Below are positions 8,822 through 21,570 of a DNA stretch of 64,000 bases, one piece after another. A program made the translations under genes and the position numbers. Below the pieces are notes generated by a model, which was not told where the DNA came from, did no database searches, and worked only from the letters and a program-made list of their open reading frames with translations. Every line of letters begins with the position of its first letter. Position 1 is the first letter of the stretch. The DNA is from Pomphorhynchus laevis. Its lineage: Eukaryota; Acanthocephala; Palaeacanthocephala; Echinorhynchida; Pomphorhynchidae. The DNA is taken from contig WNNJ02000746.1 in the NCBI GenBank assembly GCA_012934845.2, positions 179,368 through 243,367 on the forward strand. Reading direction: 5' to 3'.

Positions 8822-8976
8822 TTGTATTAGAATAAGATACTAGATAGTTATTTCAGAGGAAATACATCATTAGCATGTATTTGGCCCCGCTGCTATGTTG
8901 GGTAGAGGAGTTAGGGGCCGAAACCTGATAGCATAGCAGTTCCTCCTGATGACCTCTAATTATTATTCTGATACAA
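8822..8976 (+). other. Self-complementary 155-nt block, candidate structured RNA
   Basis: Terminal inverted repeats of 14 nt pair 8822-8835 with 8963-8976 (13 of 14, one G-U as RNA). Inside lie a 7-bp hairpin (8861-8867 with 8875-8881) and three longer-range complementarities: 8883-8888 with 8914-8919 (GGCCCC/GGGGCC), 8890-8897 with 8932-8939 (CTGCTATG/CATAGCAG) and 8903-8908 with 8953-8958. The last three cross one another, so they are alternative or pseudoknotted. The block is also a GC-rich island in AT-rich DNA. It could be the 3' recognition structure of the element, a ribozyme-like fold or a small MITE-like insertion. It contains CTGATGA and GAAAC, but not in a hammerhead arrangement that I can fold. 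Confidence 0.55.
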
Positions 8977-9276
8977 CGTCTGTTATTTATTACTCAATTC
9001 ATAAAAATGACGTTTATTTTAAATTTCATTTTTTTTAACTTGATTTAAATTATAGAAAATTTAAATTATAGAAAATCTAAAAGCAATTATTAATTTTATT
9101 ATTTAATTATTAAATTTTGATTTAGCATTAATATGTTTTGTTTATTTTATAATTATATTAAATACGTAGACTCAGTTAGCTGATTTAATTTGTTCTGCTG
9201 GCATGTTATTATTGACATGTGGACATTGTTTTCCCGGTAATATGACCACTGTCAGAAATACTGAAACTATGTATTA
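8977..9276. other. AT-rich spacer between retroelement and satellite
   Basis: No gene is seen. About 8998-9140 is very AT-rich and includes a short tandem duplication near 9046-9078 (TTAAATTATAGAAAA twice). A small hairpin CATGT...ACATG lies near 9203-9220. The transition into the satellite is gradual: similarity to the monomer begins at about 9277 and is clear from 9285. Confidence 0.6.
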
Positions 9277-12200
9277 TTGGTTACGGAATGCCGTGAGAAA
9301 TTCAGTGCCCTCGTAATCAACGGATACGCATTTGTGCTTTTTATAAAGAATGACTTGAAAGTCCACACACGCAATAAGCCAGTAAAAACGCTTCTGCACC
9401 TGAGCTTCGTATATCATCGTGATGGAATTGCTGGTGTCTTTATAGTTATCACAAAAGCAGTCGAAACGTACCCTAACCACTTCATCCCACTGACGATGAC
9501 TGCTGAGTGGTTAGGATCGTCTCGGAGGGAGACATTAGACTGATAGAGCTGATGATCGAAGTGCAGTTATTCAGCAGCAAATATCGATTAAAAATCAATC
9601 GTAGCCAGCTTTGGCTCCTCGACCACAGTTTCAAGCGATTTTACGCAATAACAATTTAAAAAATGACGCATTCTTTAAGGAATCCTGTGAGAAATTCAGT
9701 GCCCTCGAAACAAACGGATACGCATTTGTGCCTTATATAAAGAATGACTAGAAGGTCCATACACGCAACAAGCCAGTAAAAACGCTTCTGCACCTGAGCT
9801 TCGTATAGCATCGTGAGGAATTGCTGGTGTTTTTATAGTTATCACAAAAGCAGTCGAAACATACGTTAACCACTTTATTTCACTGATTACTGCTGCGTGG
9901 TTTGGATCGTCTCGGAGTGATACATTAGACAGATAGAGCTGATGATCAAAGTCCAGTTATTTAGCAGCAAATATAAATTAAAAATCAATGGTAGCTAGCT
10001 TTGTCTCCTGGACCTCAGTTTCAAGCGATTTTTCGCAATAACAATTTTTAAAATGACGCATTTCTTCAGGAATCCTGTGAGAAATTCAGTGCCCTCGTAA
10101 TCAACGGATACGCATTTGGGCCTTATATAAAGAATAACTGGAATGTCCACAAACGCACCAAGCCAGTAAAAACGCTTCTGCACCTGAGCTTCGTATAGAA
10201 TCGTGAGGAATTGCTAGTGTTTTTATAGTTATCACAAAAGCAGTCGAAACGTACCGCAACAACTTCATCCGACTGCCGATGACTGATGGGTGGTTAGGAT
10301 CGTCTCGTAGTGATACATTAGACTGATAGAGCTGATGATCGAAATACAGTTATTTAGCAGCAAATATGGATTAAAATCAATTGTAGCCAGCTTTGGCTCC
10401 CGGACCACAGTTTCAATGGAGTTTTCGCAATAACAATTTATAAAATGACGCATTCCTTCAGGAATCCTGTGAGAAATTCATTGCCCTCTTAATCAACGGA
10501 TACGCATTTGTGCCTTATACAAAGAATAACTAGAAGGTCCACACACGCAATAAGCCAGTAAAAACGCATCTGCACCTGAGCTTCTTATATCATCGTAAGG
10601 AATTGCTGGTGTTTTTATAGTTATCACAAAAGCAGTCGAAACGTACCCTAACTACTTCATACGACTGACGATGACTGCTTGGTTGTTAAGATCGTCTCGG
10701 AGTGATACATTAGACTGATGGAGCTGATGATTGAAGTCTAGTAGTTTAGCAGCAAATATGGATTAAAAATCAATCGTAGCCAGCATTTGCTCCTGGACGA
10801 CAGTTTCAAGCGATTTTTTCGCAATTACAATTTAAAAAAGGACCCATTCCTTCAGGAATACTGTGAGAAATTCAGTGCCTTCGTAATCAACGGATACGCG
10901 TTTGTGCCTTATATAAAGAATAACTAAAAGGTCCACACACGCAACAAGCTAGTAGAAACGCTTCTGCTGCTGAGCTTCGTATAGCATCGTGAGGAATTGC
11001 TTGTGTATTTATAGTTATCACAAAAGCTGTCGAAACTTACACTAACCACTTCATCCCACTGACGATGATTGCTGGGTGGTTAGGATCGTCTCAGAGTGAT
11101 ACATTAGACTGATGGAGCTTATGATCGAAGTCCAGTTATTTAGCAGCAAATAAAAATTAAAAATCAATCGTAGCCAGCTTTGGCTCCAGGACCACAGTTT
11201 CAAGCGATTTTTTGAAAAGAAATTTATAAAATGACGCATTCCTTCAAGAATCATTTGAGAAATTCAGTGCCCTCGCAATCTACAGATACGCATTTTTGCC
11301 TTTTATTAAGAAAAACTAAAAGGCCCACACACGCAACAAGCAAGTAAACACGCTTCTCCACCCGAGCTTCGTATAGCATCGTGATGAATTGCTGGTGTTT
11401 CAATATTTATCACAAAAGCAGTCGAAACGTACCCTAACCACTTCATCCGACTGACGATGACTGCTGGGTGGTCAGGATCGTCTCGGAGTGATACATTATA
11501 CTGATGGAGCTTATGATCGAAGTCCAGTTCTTTAGCAGCAAATATGGATTAAATATCAATCATAGCCAGCTTTGGCTCCTGGACCACAGTTTCAAGCGAT
11601 TTTTCGCAATAACAATTTATAAAATGACGCATTCCTTCAGGAATCCTGTGAGAAAGTCAGTGCCCTCGTAATCAACGGATACGCATTTATTCCTTATATA
11701 TAGAATACAAGAAGGTCCACACACGCAACAAGCCAGTCAAAACGCTTTTGCCCCTGAGCTTCGTATATCATCGTGAGCAATTGCTGGTGTTTTTATAGTT
11801 ATCAGAAAAGCAGTCGAAACGTACCCTAACCACTTTATCCGACTGACGATGACTGCTGGGTGGTTAGGATCGTCTCGTAGTAATACATTAGACTGATAAA
11901 GCTGATGATTTGAGTCCAGGTATTAATCAGCAAATATGGATTAAAAATTAATCGTAGCCAGCTTTGGCTCCTTGACCACAGTTTCAAGCGATTTTTTGCA
12001 ATTACAATTTTTAGAATGACGCATTCCTTCAGGAATCCTGTGAGAAATTCATTGCCCTCGTAATCAACGGATACGCATTTGTGCTTTATATAAAGAACAA
12101 CTAGAAGGTCCACACACGCAACAAGCCTGTATATACGCTTCTGCAACTGTTCTTTGTATAGCATAATGAGAAATTTAAGGTGTTTTTATAGTTATCACGA

Positions 12201-15200
12201 ATGCAGTCGAAACGTACCCTAACCACTTCATCCGACTTACGATGACTGCTCGGTGATTAGGATCGTCTCGGAGTGATACATCATACTGATAGAGCTTATG
12301 ATCGAAGTCCAGTTCTTTAGCAGCAAATATGGATACAAAGTCAATCGTAGCCAGCTTTGGCTCCTGGACCCCAGTTTCAAGCGATATTTCGCAATAACAA
12401 TTTATAAAATGACGCATACCTTTAGGAATCTTGTGAGAAAGTCAGTGGCCTCGTTATCAACGGATACTCATTTGTGCCTTATATAAAGAATAACTAGAAG
12501 GTCCACACACGCAACAAGCCAGTCAAAACGCTTCTGCACCTAAACTTCGTATATCATCGTGAGCAATTGCTGTTGTTTTTATGGTTATCAAAAAAGCAGT
12601 CGAAACGTACCCTAACCACTTTATCCGACTGACGATGACTGCTGGGTGGTTAAATCGTCTCGGAGTGATACATTAGACTGATGGAGCTGATGATCGAAGT
12701 CCAGTTATTTAGCAGCAAATATGAATTAAAAATCAATCGTGGCCAGCTTTGGCTCCTGGACAACAGTTTCAATCTATTTTTCGCAAAAGAATTTTATATA
12801 ATGACGCATTCCTTCAAGAATCATGTGAGAAATTCAGTGCCCTCGTAATCAACGGATACGCATTTGTTCCTTTTATTAAGAATAACTTGAAGGTCACCAC
12901 ACTCAACAAGCCAGTAAACACGCTTCTGCACCTGAGCTTCGTACAGCATCGTGAGGAATTGCTGGTGTTTTGGTAGTTATAACAAAAGCAGTCGAAACGT
13001 ACTCTTACCACTTTATCCGACTGACGATGACTGCTGGGTGGTAAGGATCGTCTCGGAGTGATACATCATACTGATAGAGCTTATGATCGAAGTCCAGTTC
13101 TTTAGCAGCAAATATGGATACAAAATCAATCGTAGCCAGCTTTGGCTCCTGGACCCCAGTTTCAAGCGATATTTCGCAATAACAATTTATAAAATGACGA
13201 ATTCCTTCAGGAATCTTGTGAGAAAGTCAGTGGCCTCGTAATCAACGGATACGCATTTGTGCCTTATATAAAGAATAACTAGAAGGTCCAAACACGCAAC
13301 AAGCCAGTCAAAACGCTACTGCAGCTGTGCTTCGTATTGCATCGTGAGGAATTGCTGTTGTTTTTGTAGTTATCACAAAAGCAGTCGAAACGTACCCTAA
13401 CCACTTCATCCGAATGACGATGACTGCTCGGTGGTTAGGATCCTCTCGGAGTGATACATTTAAATGATGGAGCTGATGTTCGAGGTTTAGTTATTTAGCA
13501 GCAAATATGGATTAAAAATCAATCGTAGCCAGCTTTGGCACATGGACCACAGTTTCAAGCGATTTTTCGCAATAACAATTTATAAAATGACCCATTCCTT
13601 CAGGAATACTGTGAGAAATTCAGTGCCCTCGTAATCAACAGATACGGTTTGTGCCTTATATAAAGAATAACTAAAAGGTCCACACACCTAACAAGCCAGT
13701 AAACACGCTTCTGCACCTGAGCTTCGTACAGCATCGTGAGGAATTCCTGGTGTTTTGGTAGTTATAACAAAAGCAGTCGAAACGTACTCTTACCACTTTA
13801 TCCGACTGACGATAACTGCTGGGTGGTAAGGATCGTCATGGAATGATACATCATACTGATAAAGCCTATGATCGAAGTCCGGTTATTTAGCAGCAAATAT
13901 GGATAAAAATCAATCGTAGCCAGATTTTGCTCCTGGACGACATTTTCAAGCGATTTTTTCGCAATAACAATTTATAAAATGATGCATTCCTGCAGGAATC
14001 CTGTGAGAAATTCAGTGCCCTCGTAATCCACGGATACGCATTTGTGCCTTATATAAAGAATAACTAGAAGGTCCACAAACGCAACAAGCCAATAAAAACG
14101 CTACTGCAGCTGTGCTTCGTATAGCATCGTGAGGAATTGCTGGTGTTTTTGTAGTTTTCACAAAAGCAGTGGAAAAGTACCCTAACCACTTCATCCGAAT
14201 GACGATGACTGCTCGTTGTTTAGGATCGTCTCGGAGTATACATTAAAATGATGGAGCTGATGTTCGAGGTTTAGTTATTTAGCAGCAAATATGGATTAAA
14301 AATCAATCGTAGCCAGCTTTGGCTCCTGGACCACAGTTTCAAGCAAATTTTCGCAATAACAATTTATAAAATGACCCATTCCTTCAGGAATACTGTGAGA
14401 AATTTAGTGCCCTAGTAATCAACGGATACGCGTTTGTGCCTTATATAAAGAATAACTAAAAGGTATACACAAGCAACAAGCCAGTAGAAACGCTTCTGCA
14501 CCTGAGCTTCGTATAGCATCGTAAGGAATTTCTGGTGTTTTTATAGTTATCACAAAAGCAGTCGAAACGTACCCTCACCACTTTATCCGACTGACGATGA
14601 CTGCTGGGTGGTTAGGATCGTCTCGAAGTGATACATTAGACTGATGGAGCTAATGATCGAAGTCTAGTTATTTAGCAGCAAATATGAATTAAAATCAATC
14701 GTGGCCAGCTTTGGCTCCTGGACAACCGTTTCAAGCTATTTTTCGCAATAACCATTTATAAAATGACGCATTCCTTTAAGAATCTTTCGAGAAATTCAGT
14801 GCCCTCGTAATCAACGGATACGCATTTGTACCTTATATAAAGAATAACTAGAAGGTCCACACATGCAACAAGCCAGTAAAAACGCTTCTGCCGCTGAGCT
14901 TCGTATAGCATCGTAAGGAATTGCTTGTGTATTTATAGTTATCACAAAAGGTGTCGAAACTTACACAAACCACTTCATCCCACTGACGATGACTGCTGGG
15001 TGGTCAGGATCGTCTCGGAGTGATACATTTTACTGATGGAGGTTATGATCGAAGTCCAGTTCTTTAGCAGCAAATATTGATTAAAAATCAATCATAGCCA
15101 GCTTTGGCTCCTGGACCACAGTTTCAAGCGATTTTTTGCAATAACAATTTATAAAATGAAGCATTCCTTCAGGAATCCTGTGAGAAAGTCGGTGCCCTCG

Positions 15201-18200
15201 TAATCAACAGATACGCATTTATGCCTTATAAATAGAATTCAAGAAGGTCCACACACGCAACAAGCCAGTCAAAACGCTTTTGCACCTGAGCTTCGTATAT
15301 CATCGTGAGCAATTGCTGGTGTTTTATTAGTTATCAGAAAAGCATTCGAAACGTACCCTAACTACTTCTTCCGACTGACGATGACTGCTGGGTGGTTAGG
15401 ATCGTCTCGGAGTGATACATTAGACTGATGGAGCTGATGATTGAAGTCCAGGTATTAATCAGCAAGTATGGATTAAAAATCAATCTTAGCCAGCTTTGGC
15501 TCCTTGACCACAGTTTCAAGCGATTTTTCGCAATTACAATTTTTAAAATGACGCATTCCTTCAGGAATCCTGTGAGAAATTCAGTGCCCTCGTAATCAAC
15601 GGATACGCATTTGTGCCTTATATAAAGAACAACTAGAAGGTCCACACACGCAACAAGCCAGAAAAAACGCTTCTGCACTTGTGCTTCGTATAGCATAATA
15701 AGGAATTTTTGGTGTTTTTATAGTTATCACAAAAGCAGTCGAAACGTACCCTAACCACTTCATCCGACTTACGATGACTGCTCGGTGGTTAGGATCGTCT
15801 CGGAGTGATACATTAGACTGATGGAGCTAATGATCGAAGTCCAGTTATTTAGCAGCAAATATGAATAAAAATCAATCGTGGCCAGCTTTGGCTCCTGGAC
15901 AACAGTTTCAAGCTATTTTTCGCAATAACCATTTATAAAATGACGCATTCCTTTAAGAATCTTTCGAGAAATTCAGTGCCCTCGTAATCAACGGATACGC
16001 ATTTGTGCCTTATATAAAGAATAACTAGAAGGTCCACACATGCAACAAGCCAGTAAAAACGCTTTGCCGCTGAGCTTCGTATAGCATCGTAAGGAATTGC
16101 TTGTGTATTTATAGTTATCACAAAAGGTGTCGAAACTTACACAAACCACTTCATCCCACTGACGATGACTGCTGGGTGGTCAGGATCGTCTCGGAGTGAT
16201 ACATTTTACTGATAGAGCTTATGATCGAAGTCCAGTTCTTTAGCAGCAAATATTGATTAAAAATCAATCATAGCCAGCTTTGGCTCCTGGACCACAGTTT
16301 CAAGCGATTTTTTGCAATAACAATTTATAAAATGAAGCATTCCTTCAGGAATCCTGTGAGAAAGTCGGTGCCCTCGTAATCAACAGATACGCATTTATGC
16401 CTTGTAAATAGAATACAAGAAGGTCCACACACGCAACAAGCCAGTCAAAACGCTTCTGCACCTGAGCTTCTTATAGCATCGTAAGGAATTTCTGGTGTTT
16501 TTATAGTTATCACAAAAGCAGTCGAAACGTACCCTCACCACTTTATCCGACTGACGATTACTGCTGGGTGGTTAGGATCGTCTCGAAGTGATACATTAGA
16601 CTGATGGAGCTGATGATTGAAGTCCAGGTATTAATCAGCAAGTATGGATTAAAAATCAATCGTTGCCAGATTTTGCTCCTGGTCCACAGTTTCAAGCGAT
16701 TTTTCGCAATAACAATTTAAAAAATGACCATTCCTTCAGGATACCTGTGAGAAATTTAGTGCCCTCGTAATCAACGGATACGCATTTGTGCCTTATATAT
16801 AGAATAACTAGAAGGTCCACACACGCAACAAACCAGTAAAAACGCTTCTGCACCTGAGCTTCGTATATCATCGTGAGGAATTGCTTGTGTATTTATAGTT
16901 ATCACAAAAGCAGTCGAAACTTACACAAACCACTTCATCCCACTGACGATGACTGCTGGGTGGTTAGGATCGTCTCGGAGTGATACATTAGACTGATGGA
17001 GCTGATAATCGAAGTCCAGTTATTAAGCAGCAAATAAAAATTATAAATCAATCGTAGCCAGCTTAGGCTTTAGGACCACAGTTTCAAGCGATTTTTTGCA
17101 AAAGAATTTTATATAATGACGCATTCCTTCAAGAATCATGTGAGAAATTCAGTGCCCTCGTAATCAACGGATACGCATTTGTTCCTTTTATTAAGATTAA
17201 CTAGAAGGTCCACACACGCAACAAGCCAGTAAACACGCTTCTGCACCTGAGCTTCGTATAGCATCTTGAACAATTGCTGGTGTTTTGGTAGTTATCACAA
17301 AAGCAGTCGAAACGTACTCTTACCCTTTTATCCGACTGAGATGACTGCTGGGTGGTAAGGATCGTCTCAGAGTGATACATCATACTGATAGAGCTTATGA
17401 TCGAAGTCCAGTTCTTTAGCAGCAAATATGGATACAAAGTCAATCGTAGCCAGCTTTGGCTCCTGGACCCCAGTTTCAAGCGATATTTCGCAATAACAAT
17501 TTATAAAATGACGCATACCTTTAGGAATCTTGTGAGAAAGTCAGTGGCCTCGTTATCAACGGATACTCATTTGTGCCTTATATAAAGAATAACTAGAAGG
17601 TCCACACACGCAACAAGCCAGTCAAAACGCTTCTGCACCTAAACTTCGTATATCATCGTGAGCAATTGCTGTTGTTTTTATGGTTAGCAAAAAAGCAGTC
17701 GAAACGTACCCTAACCACTTTATCCGACTGACGATGACTGCTGGGTGGTTAAGATCGTCTCAGAGTGATACATTAGGCTAATGGAGCTGATGATTGAAGT
17801 CCAGTTATTTAGCAGCAAATATGGATTAAAAAAACAATCGTAGCTAGCTTTGGCTCCTGGACCACAGTTTCAAGCGATTTTTCGCAATTACAATTTTTAG
17901 AATGACGCATTTCTTCAAGAATCATGTGAGAAATTCAGTGCGCTCGTAATCAACGGATACGCATTTGTGCCTTAAATAGAGAACAACTAGAAGGTCCACA
18001 CACGCAACAAGCCAGTAAAAACGCTTATGCACCTGTGCTTCGTAACACATCGTGAAGAATTTCTTGTGTTTTTATAGTTATCACAAAAGCAGTCGAAACG
18101 TACCCTAACCACTTCATCCGACTTACGATGACTGCTCGGTGGTTAAGATCGTCTCGGAAGTATACATTAAACTGATAGAGCTGATTATCAAAGTGCGGTT

Positions 18201-21200
18201 TTTTAGCAGCAAATATGGATTAAAAATCAATCGTAGCCAGCTTTTGCTTCTGGTCCACAGTTTTAAGCGATTTTTCGCAATAACAATTTATAAAATTACG
18301 CCTTTCTTCAGGAATCTTATGAGAAATTTAGGGACCTCGTAATCCACGGATACGCATTTGTGCCTTATATATAGAATAACTAGAATGTCCACACACGCAA
18401 CAAGCCAGTAAAAACGCTTCTGCACCTGAGCTTGGTATAGCATCGTGGGGAATTGCTGGTGTTTTTATAGTTATCACAAAAGCAGAAGAAACGTACCCTG
18501 ACCACTTCATCCGACTGACGATTACTGCTGGGTGGTTAGTATGTTCTCGAAGCGATACATTAGCCTGATGAAGCTGATGATCGAAGTCCAGTAATTTAGC
18601 AGCAAATATGAATTGAAAATCAATCGTAGCCAGCTTTTGCTTCTGGACAACAGCTTCTGGCGATTTTTCGCAATTACAATTTATAAAATGACGCATTCCT
18701 TCAGGAATCCTGTGAGAAATTCAGTGCCCTCGTAATCAACGGATACGCATTTGTGCCTTAAATAAAGAATAACTAGAAGGTCCACACACGCAACAAGCCA
18801 GTAAAAACGCTTCTGCACCTGAGCTTCGTATATCATCGTGAGGAATTGCTGGTGTTTTTATAGTTATCAGAAAAGCAGTCGAAACGTTTCCTAACTACTT
18901 TATCCGACTGACGATGACTGCTGGGTGGTTAGGATCGTCTCGGAGTGATACATAAACTGATGGAGCTGATGACTGAAGTCCAGGTATTAATCAGCAAGTA
19001 TGGATTAAAATTCAATCTTAGCCAGCTTTGGCTCCTTGACCACAGTTTCAAGCGATTTTTCGCAATTACAATTTTTAAAATGACGCATTCCTTCAGGAAT
19101 CCTGTGAGAAATTCAGTGCCCTCGTAATCAACGGATACGCATTTGTGCCTTATATAAAGAACAACTAGAAGGTCCACACACGCAACAAGCCAGAAAAAAC
19201 GCTTCTGCACCTGTGCTTCGTATAGCATAATGAGGAATTTCTGGTGTTTTTATAGTTATCACAAAAGCAGTCGAAACGTACCCTAACCACTTCATCCGAC
19301 TTACGATGACTGCTCGGTGGTTAGGATCGTCTCGGAGTGATACATTAAACTGATGGAGCTGATGATCGAAGTCCAGTTATTTAGCAGCAAATATGAATTA
19401 AAAATCAATCGTGGCCAGCTTTGGCTCCTGGACAACAGTTTCAAGCTATTTTTCGCAAAAACCATTTATAAAATGACGCATTCCTTCAGGAATCCTGTGA
19501 GAAATTCAGTGCCCTCGTAATCAACGGATACGCATTTGTGCCTTATATATAGAATAACTAGAAGGTCCACACACGCAACAAACCAGTAAAAACGCTTCTG
19601 CACCTGAGCTTCGTATATCATCGTGAGGAATTGCTTGTGTATTTATAGTTATCACAAAAGCAGTCGAAACTTACACAAACCACTTCATCCCACTGACGAT
19701 GACTGCTGGGTGGTTAGGATCGTCTCGGAGTGATACATTAGACTGATGGAGCTGATAATCGAAGTCCAGTTATTTAGCAGCAAATAAAAATTATAAATCA
19801 ATCGTAGCCAGCTTTGGCTCCAGGACCACAGTTTCAAGCGATTTTTCGCAAAAGAATTTTATATAATGACGCATTACTTCAAGAATCATGTGAGAAATTC
19901 AGTGCCCTCGTAATCAACGGATACGCATTTGTTCCTTTTATTAAGATTAACTAGAAGGTCCACACACGCAACAAGCCAGTAAACACGCTTCTGCACCTGA
20001 GCTTCGTATAGCATCGTGAACAATTGCTGGTGTTTTGGTAGTTATCACAAAAGCAGTCGAAACGTACTTTTACCACTTTATCCGACTGACGAGGACTGCT
20101 GGGTGGTAAGGATCGTCTCGGAGTGATACATCATACTGATAGAGCTTATGATCGAAGTCCAGTTCTTTAGCAGCAAATATGGATACAAAATCAATCGTAG
20201 CCAGCTTTGGCTCCTGGACCCCAGTTTCAAGCGATATTTCGCAATAACAATTTATAAAATGACGCATTCCTTCAGGAATCTTGTGAGAAAGTCAGTGGCC
20301 TCGTAATCAACGGATACGCATTTGTGCCTTATATAAAGAATAACTAGAAGGTCCACACACGCAACAAGCCAGTCAAAACGCTTCTGCACCTAAACTTCGT
20401 ATATCATCGTAAGCAATTGCTGGTGTTTTTATGGTTATTAAAAAAGCAGTCGAAACGTACCCTAACCACTTTATCCGACTGACGATGACTGCTGGGTGGT
20501 TAAGATCGTCTCAGAGTGATACATTAGGCTAATGGAGCTGATGATTGAAGTCCAGTTATTTAGCAGCAAATATGGATTAAAAAACAATCGTAGCCAGCTT
20601 TGGCTCCTGGACCACAGTTTCAAGCGATTTTTCGCAATTACAATTTTTAGAATTACGCATTTCTTCAAGAATCATGTGAGAAATTCAGTGCGCTCGTAAT
20701 CAACGGATACGCATTTGTGCCTTATATAAAGAACAACTAGAAGGTCCACACACGCAACAAGCCAGTAAAAACGCTTATGCACCTGTGCTTCGAAACACAT
20801 CGTGAGGAATTTCTGGTGTTTTTATAGTTATCACAAAAGCAGTCGAAACGTACCCTAACCACTTCATCCGACTTACGATGACTGCTCGGTGGTTAAGATC
20901 GTCTCGGAGTTATACATTAAACTGATAGAGCTGATTATCAAAGTGCAGTTATTTAGCAGCAAATATGGATTAAAAATCAATCGTAGCCAGCTTTTGCTTC
21001 TGGACCACAGTTTTAAGCGATTTTTCGCAATAACAATTTATAAAATGACGCCTTTCTTCAGGAATTTTATAAGAAATTTAGGGACCTCGTAATCCACGGA
21101 TACGCATTTGTGCCTTATATATAGAATAACTAGAATGTCCACACACGCAACAAGCCAGTAAAAACGCTTCTGCACCTGAGCTTGGTATAGCATCGTGGGG

Positions 21201-21435
21201 AATTGCTGGTGTTTTTATAGTTATCACAAAAGCAGAAGAAACGTACCCTAACCACTTCATCCGACTGACGATGACTGCTGGGTGGTTAGTATGTTCTCAA
21301 AGCGATACATTAGCCTGATGAAGCTGATGATCGAAGTCCAGTAATTTAGCAGCAAATATGAATTGAAAATCAATCGTAGCCAGCTTTTGCTTCTGGACAA
21401 CAGCTTCTGGCGATTTTTCGCAATTACAATTTATA
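9277..21435 (+). repeat. Diverged, mosaic part of the array (left)
   Basis: Roughly 31 monomers carrying many substitutions and small indels. Variant blocks recur: an identical variant at 12298-12486 and 17397-17585 (offset 5099), related variants ending at 12164, 15696 and 19228 (offset 3532 each), blocks near 14774 and 15951 (offset 1177), and 16770-18820 against 19520-21570 (offset 2750). All offsets are close to whole multiples of 393. Confidence 0.85.
16770..18820 (+). repeat. Five-monomer block, copy A (offset 7 units)
   Basis: This block shares private variants with 19520-21570, at a constant offset of 2750 bp: TTGCTTGTGTATT near 16881/19631, AAAGAATTTTATATAATG at 17101/19851, and GCCTTTCTTCAGGAAT near 18300/21050. 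It is therefore a duplicated multi-monomer block. Confidence 0.8.
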
Positions 21436-21570
21436 AAATGACGCATTCCTTCAGGAATCCTGTGAGAAATTCAGTGCCCTCGTAATCAACGGATACGCAT
21501 TTGTGCCTTATATAAAGAATAACTAGAAGGTCCACACACGCAACAAGCCAGTAAAAACGCTTCTGCACCT
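19520..21570 (+). repeat. Five-monomer block, copy B (offset 7 units)
   Basis: Second copy of the block at 16770-18820, differing at few positions. About 700 bp of other monomer types separate the two copies, so the repeat length is seven monomers although only about five match closely. Confidence 0.8.

Larger units (their letters stand above)
6056..8990 (+). mobile_element. Penelope-like retroelement, Naiad-type domain order
   Basis: The element encodes, 5' to 3', a GIY-YIG endonuclease, a linker with a CxC motif and a reverse transcriptase with telomerase-related features. Canonical Penelope-like elements carry the endonuclease after the RT. The reversed order together with Cys residues between GIY and YIG is the description of the Naiad clade of invertebrate Penelope-like elements (established knowledge); the assignment here is by motif. 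The 5' end is probably truncated at about 6056, because stops occur just upstream of the endonuclease frame and LINE sequence adjoins it. The 3' end is placed near 8980, after a self-complementary block, and is uncertain. Composition is far more AT-rich than the flanking retroelements. No pseudo-LTR copy is seen. Confidence 0.82.

Noticed and set aside
8883-8958. Hammerhead or HDV-like ribozyme in the 3' block
   Set aside because: CTGATGA and GAAAC are present, but stems I to III cannot be drawn around them. The crossing helices resemble a double pseudoknot, but the catalytic-core signature and strand order of HDV-like ribozymes are not met.
8822-8976. Definite MITE
   Set aside because: The terminal inverted repeats are suggestive, but no target-site duplication flanks them, so only a candidate structured block is reported.
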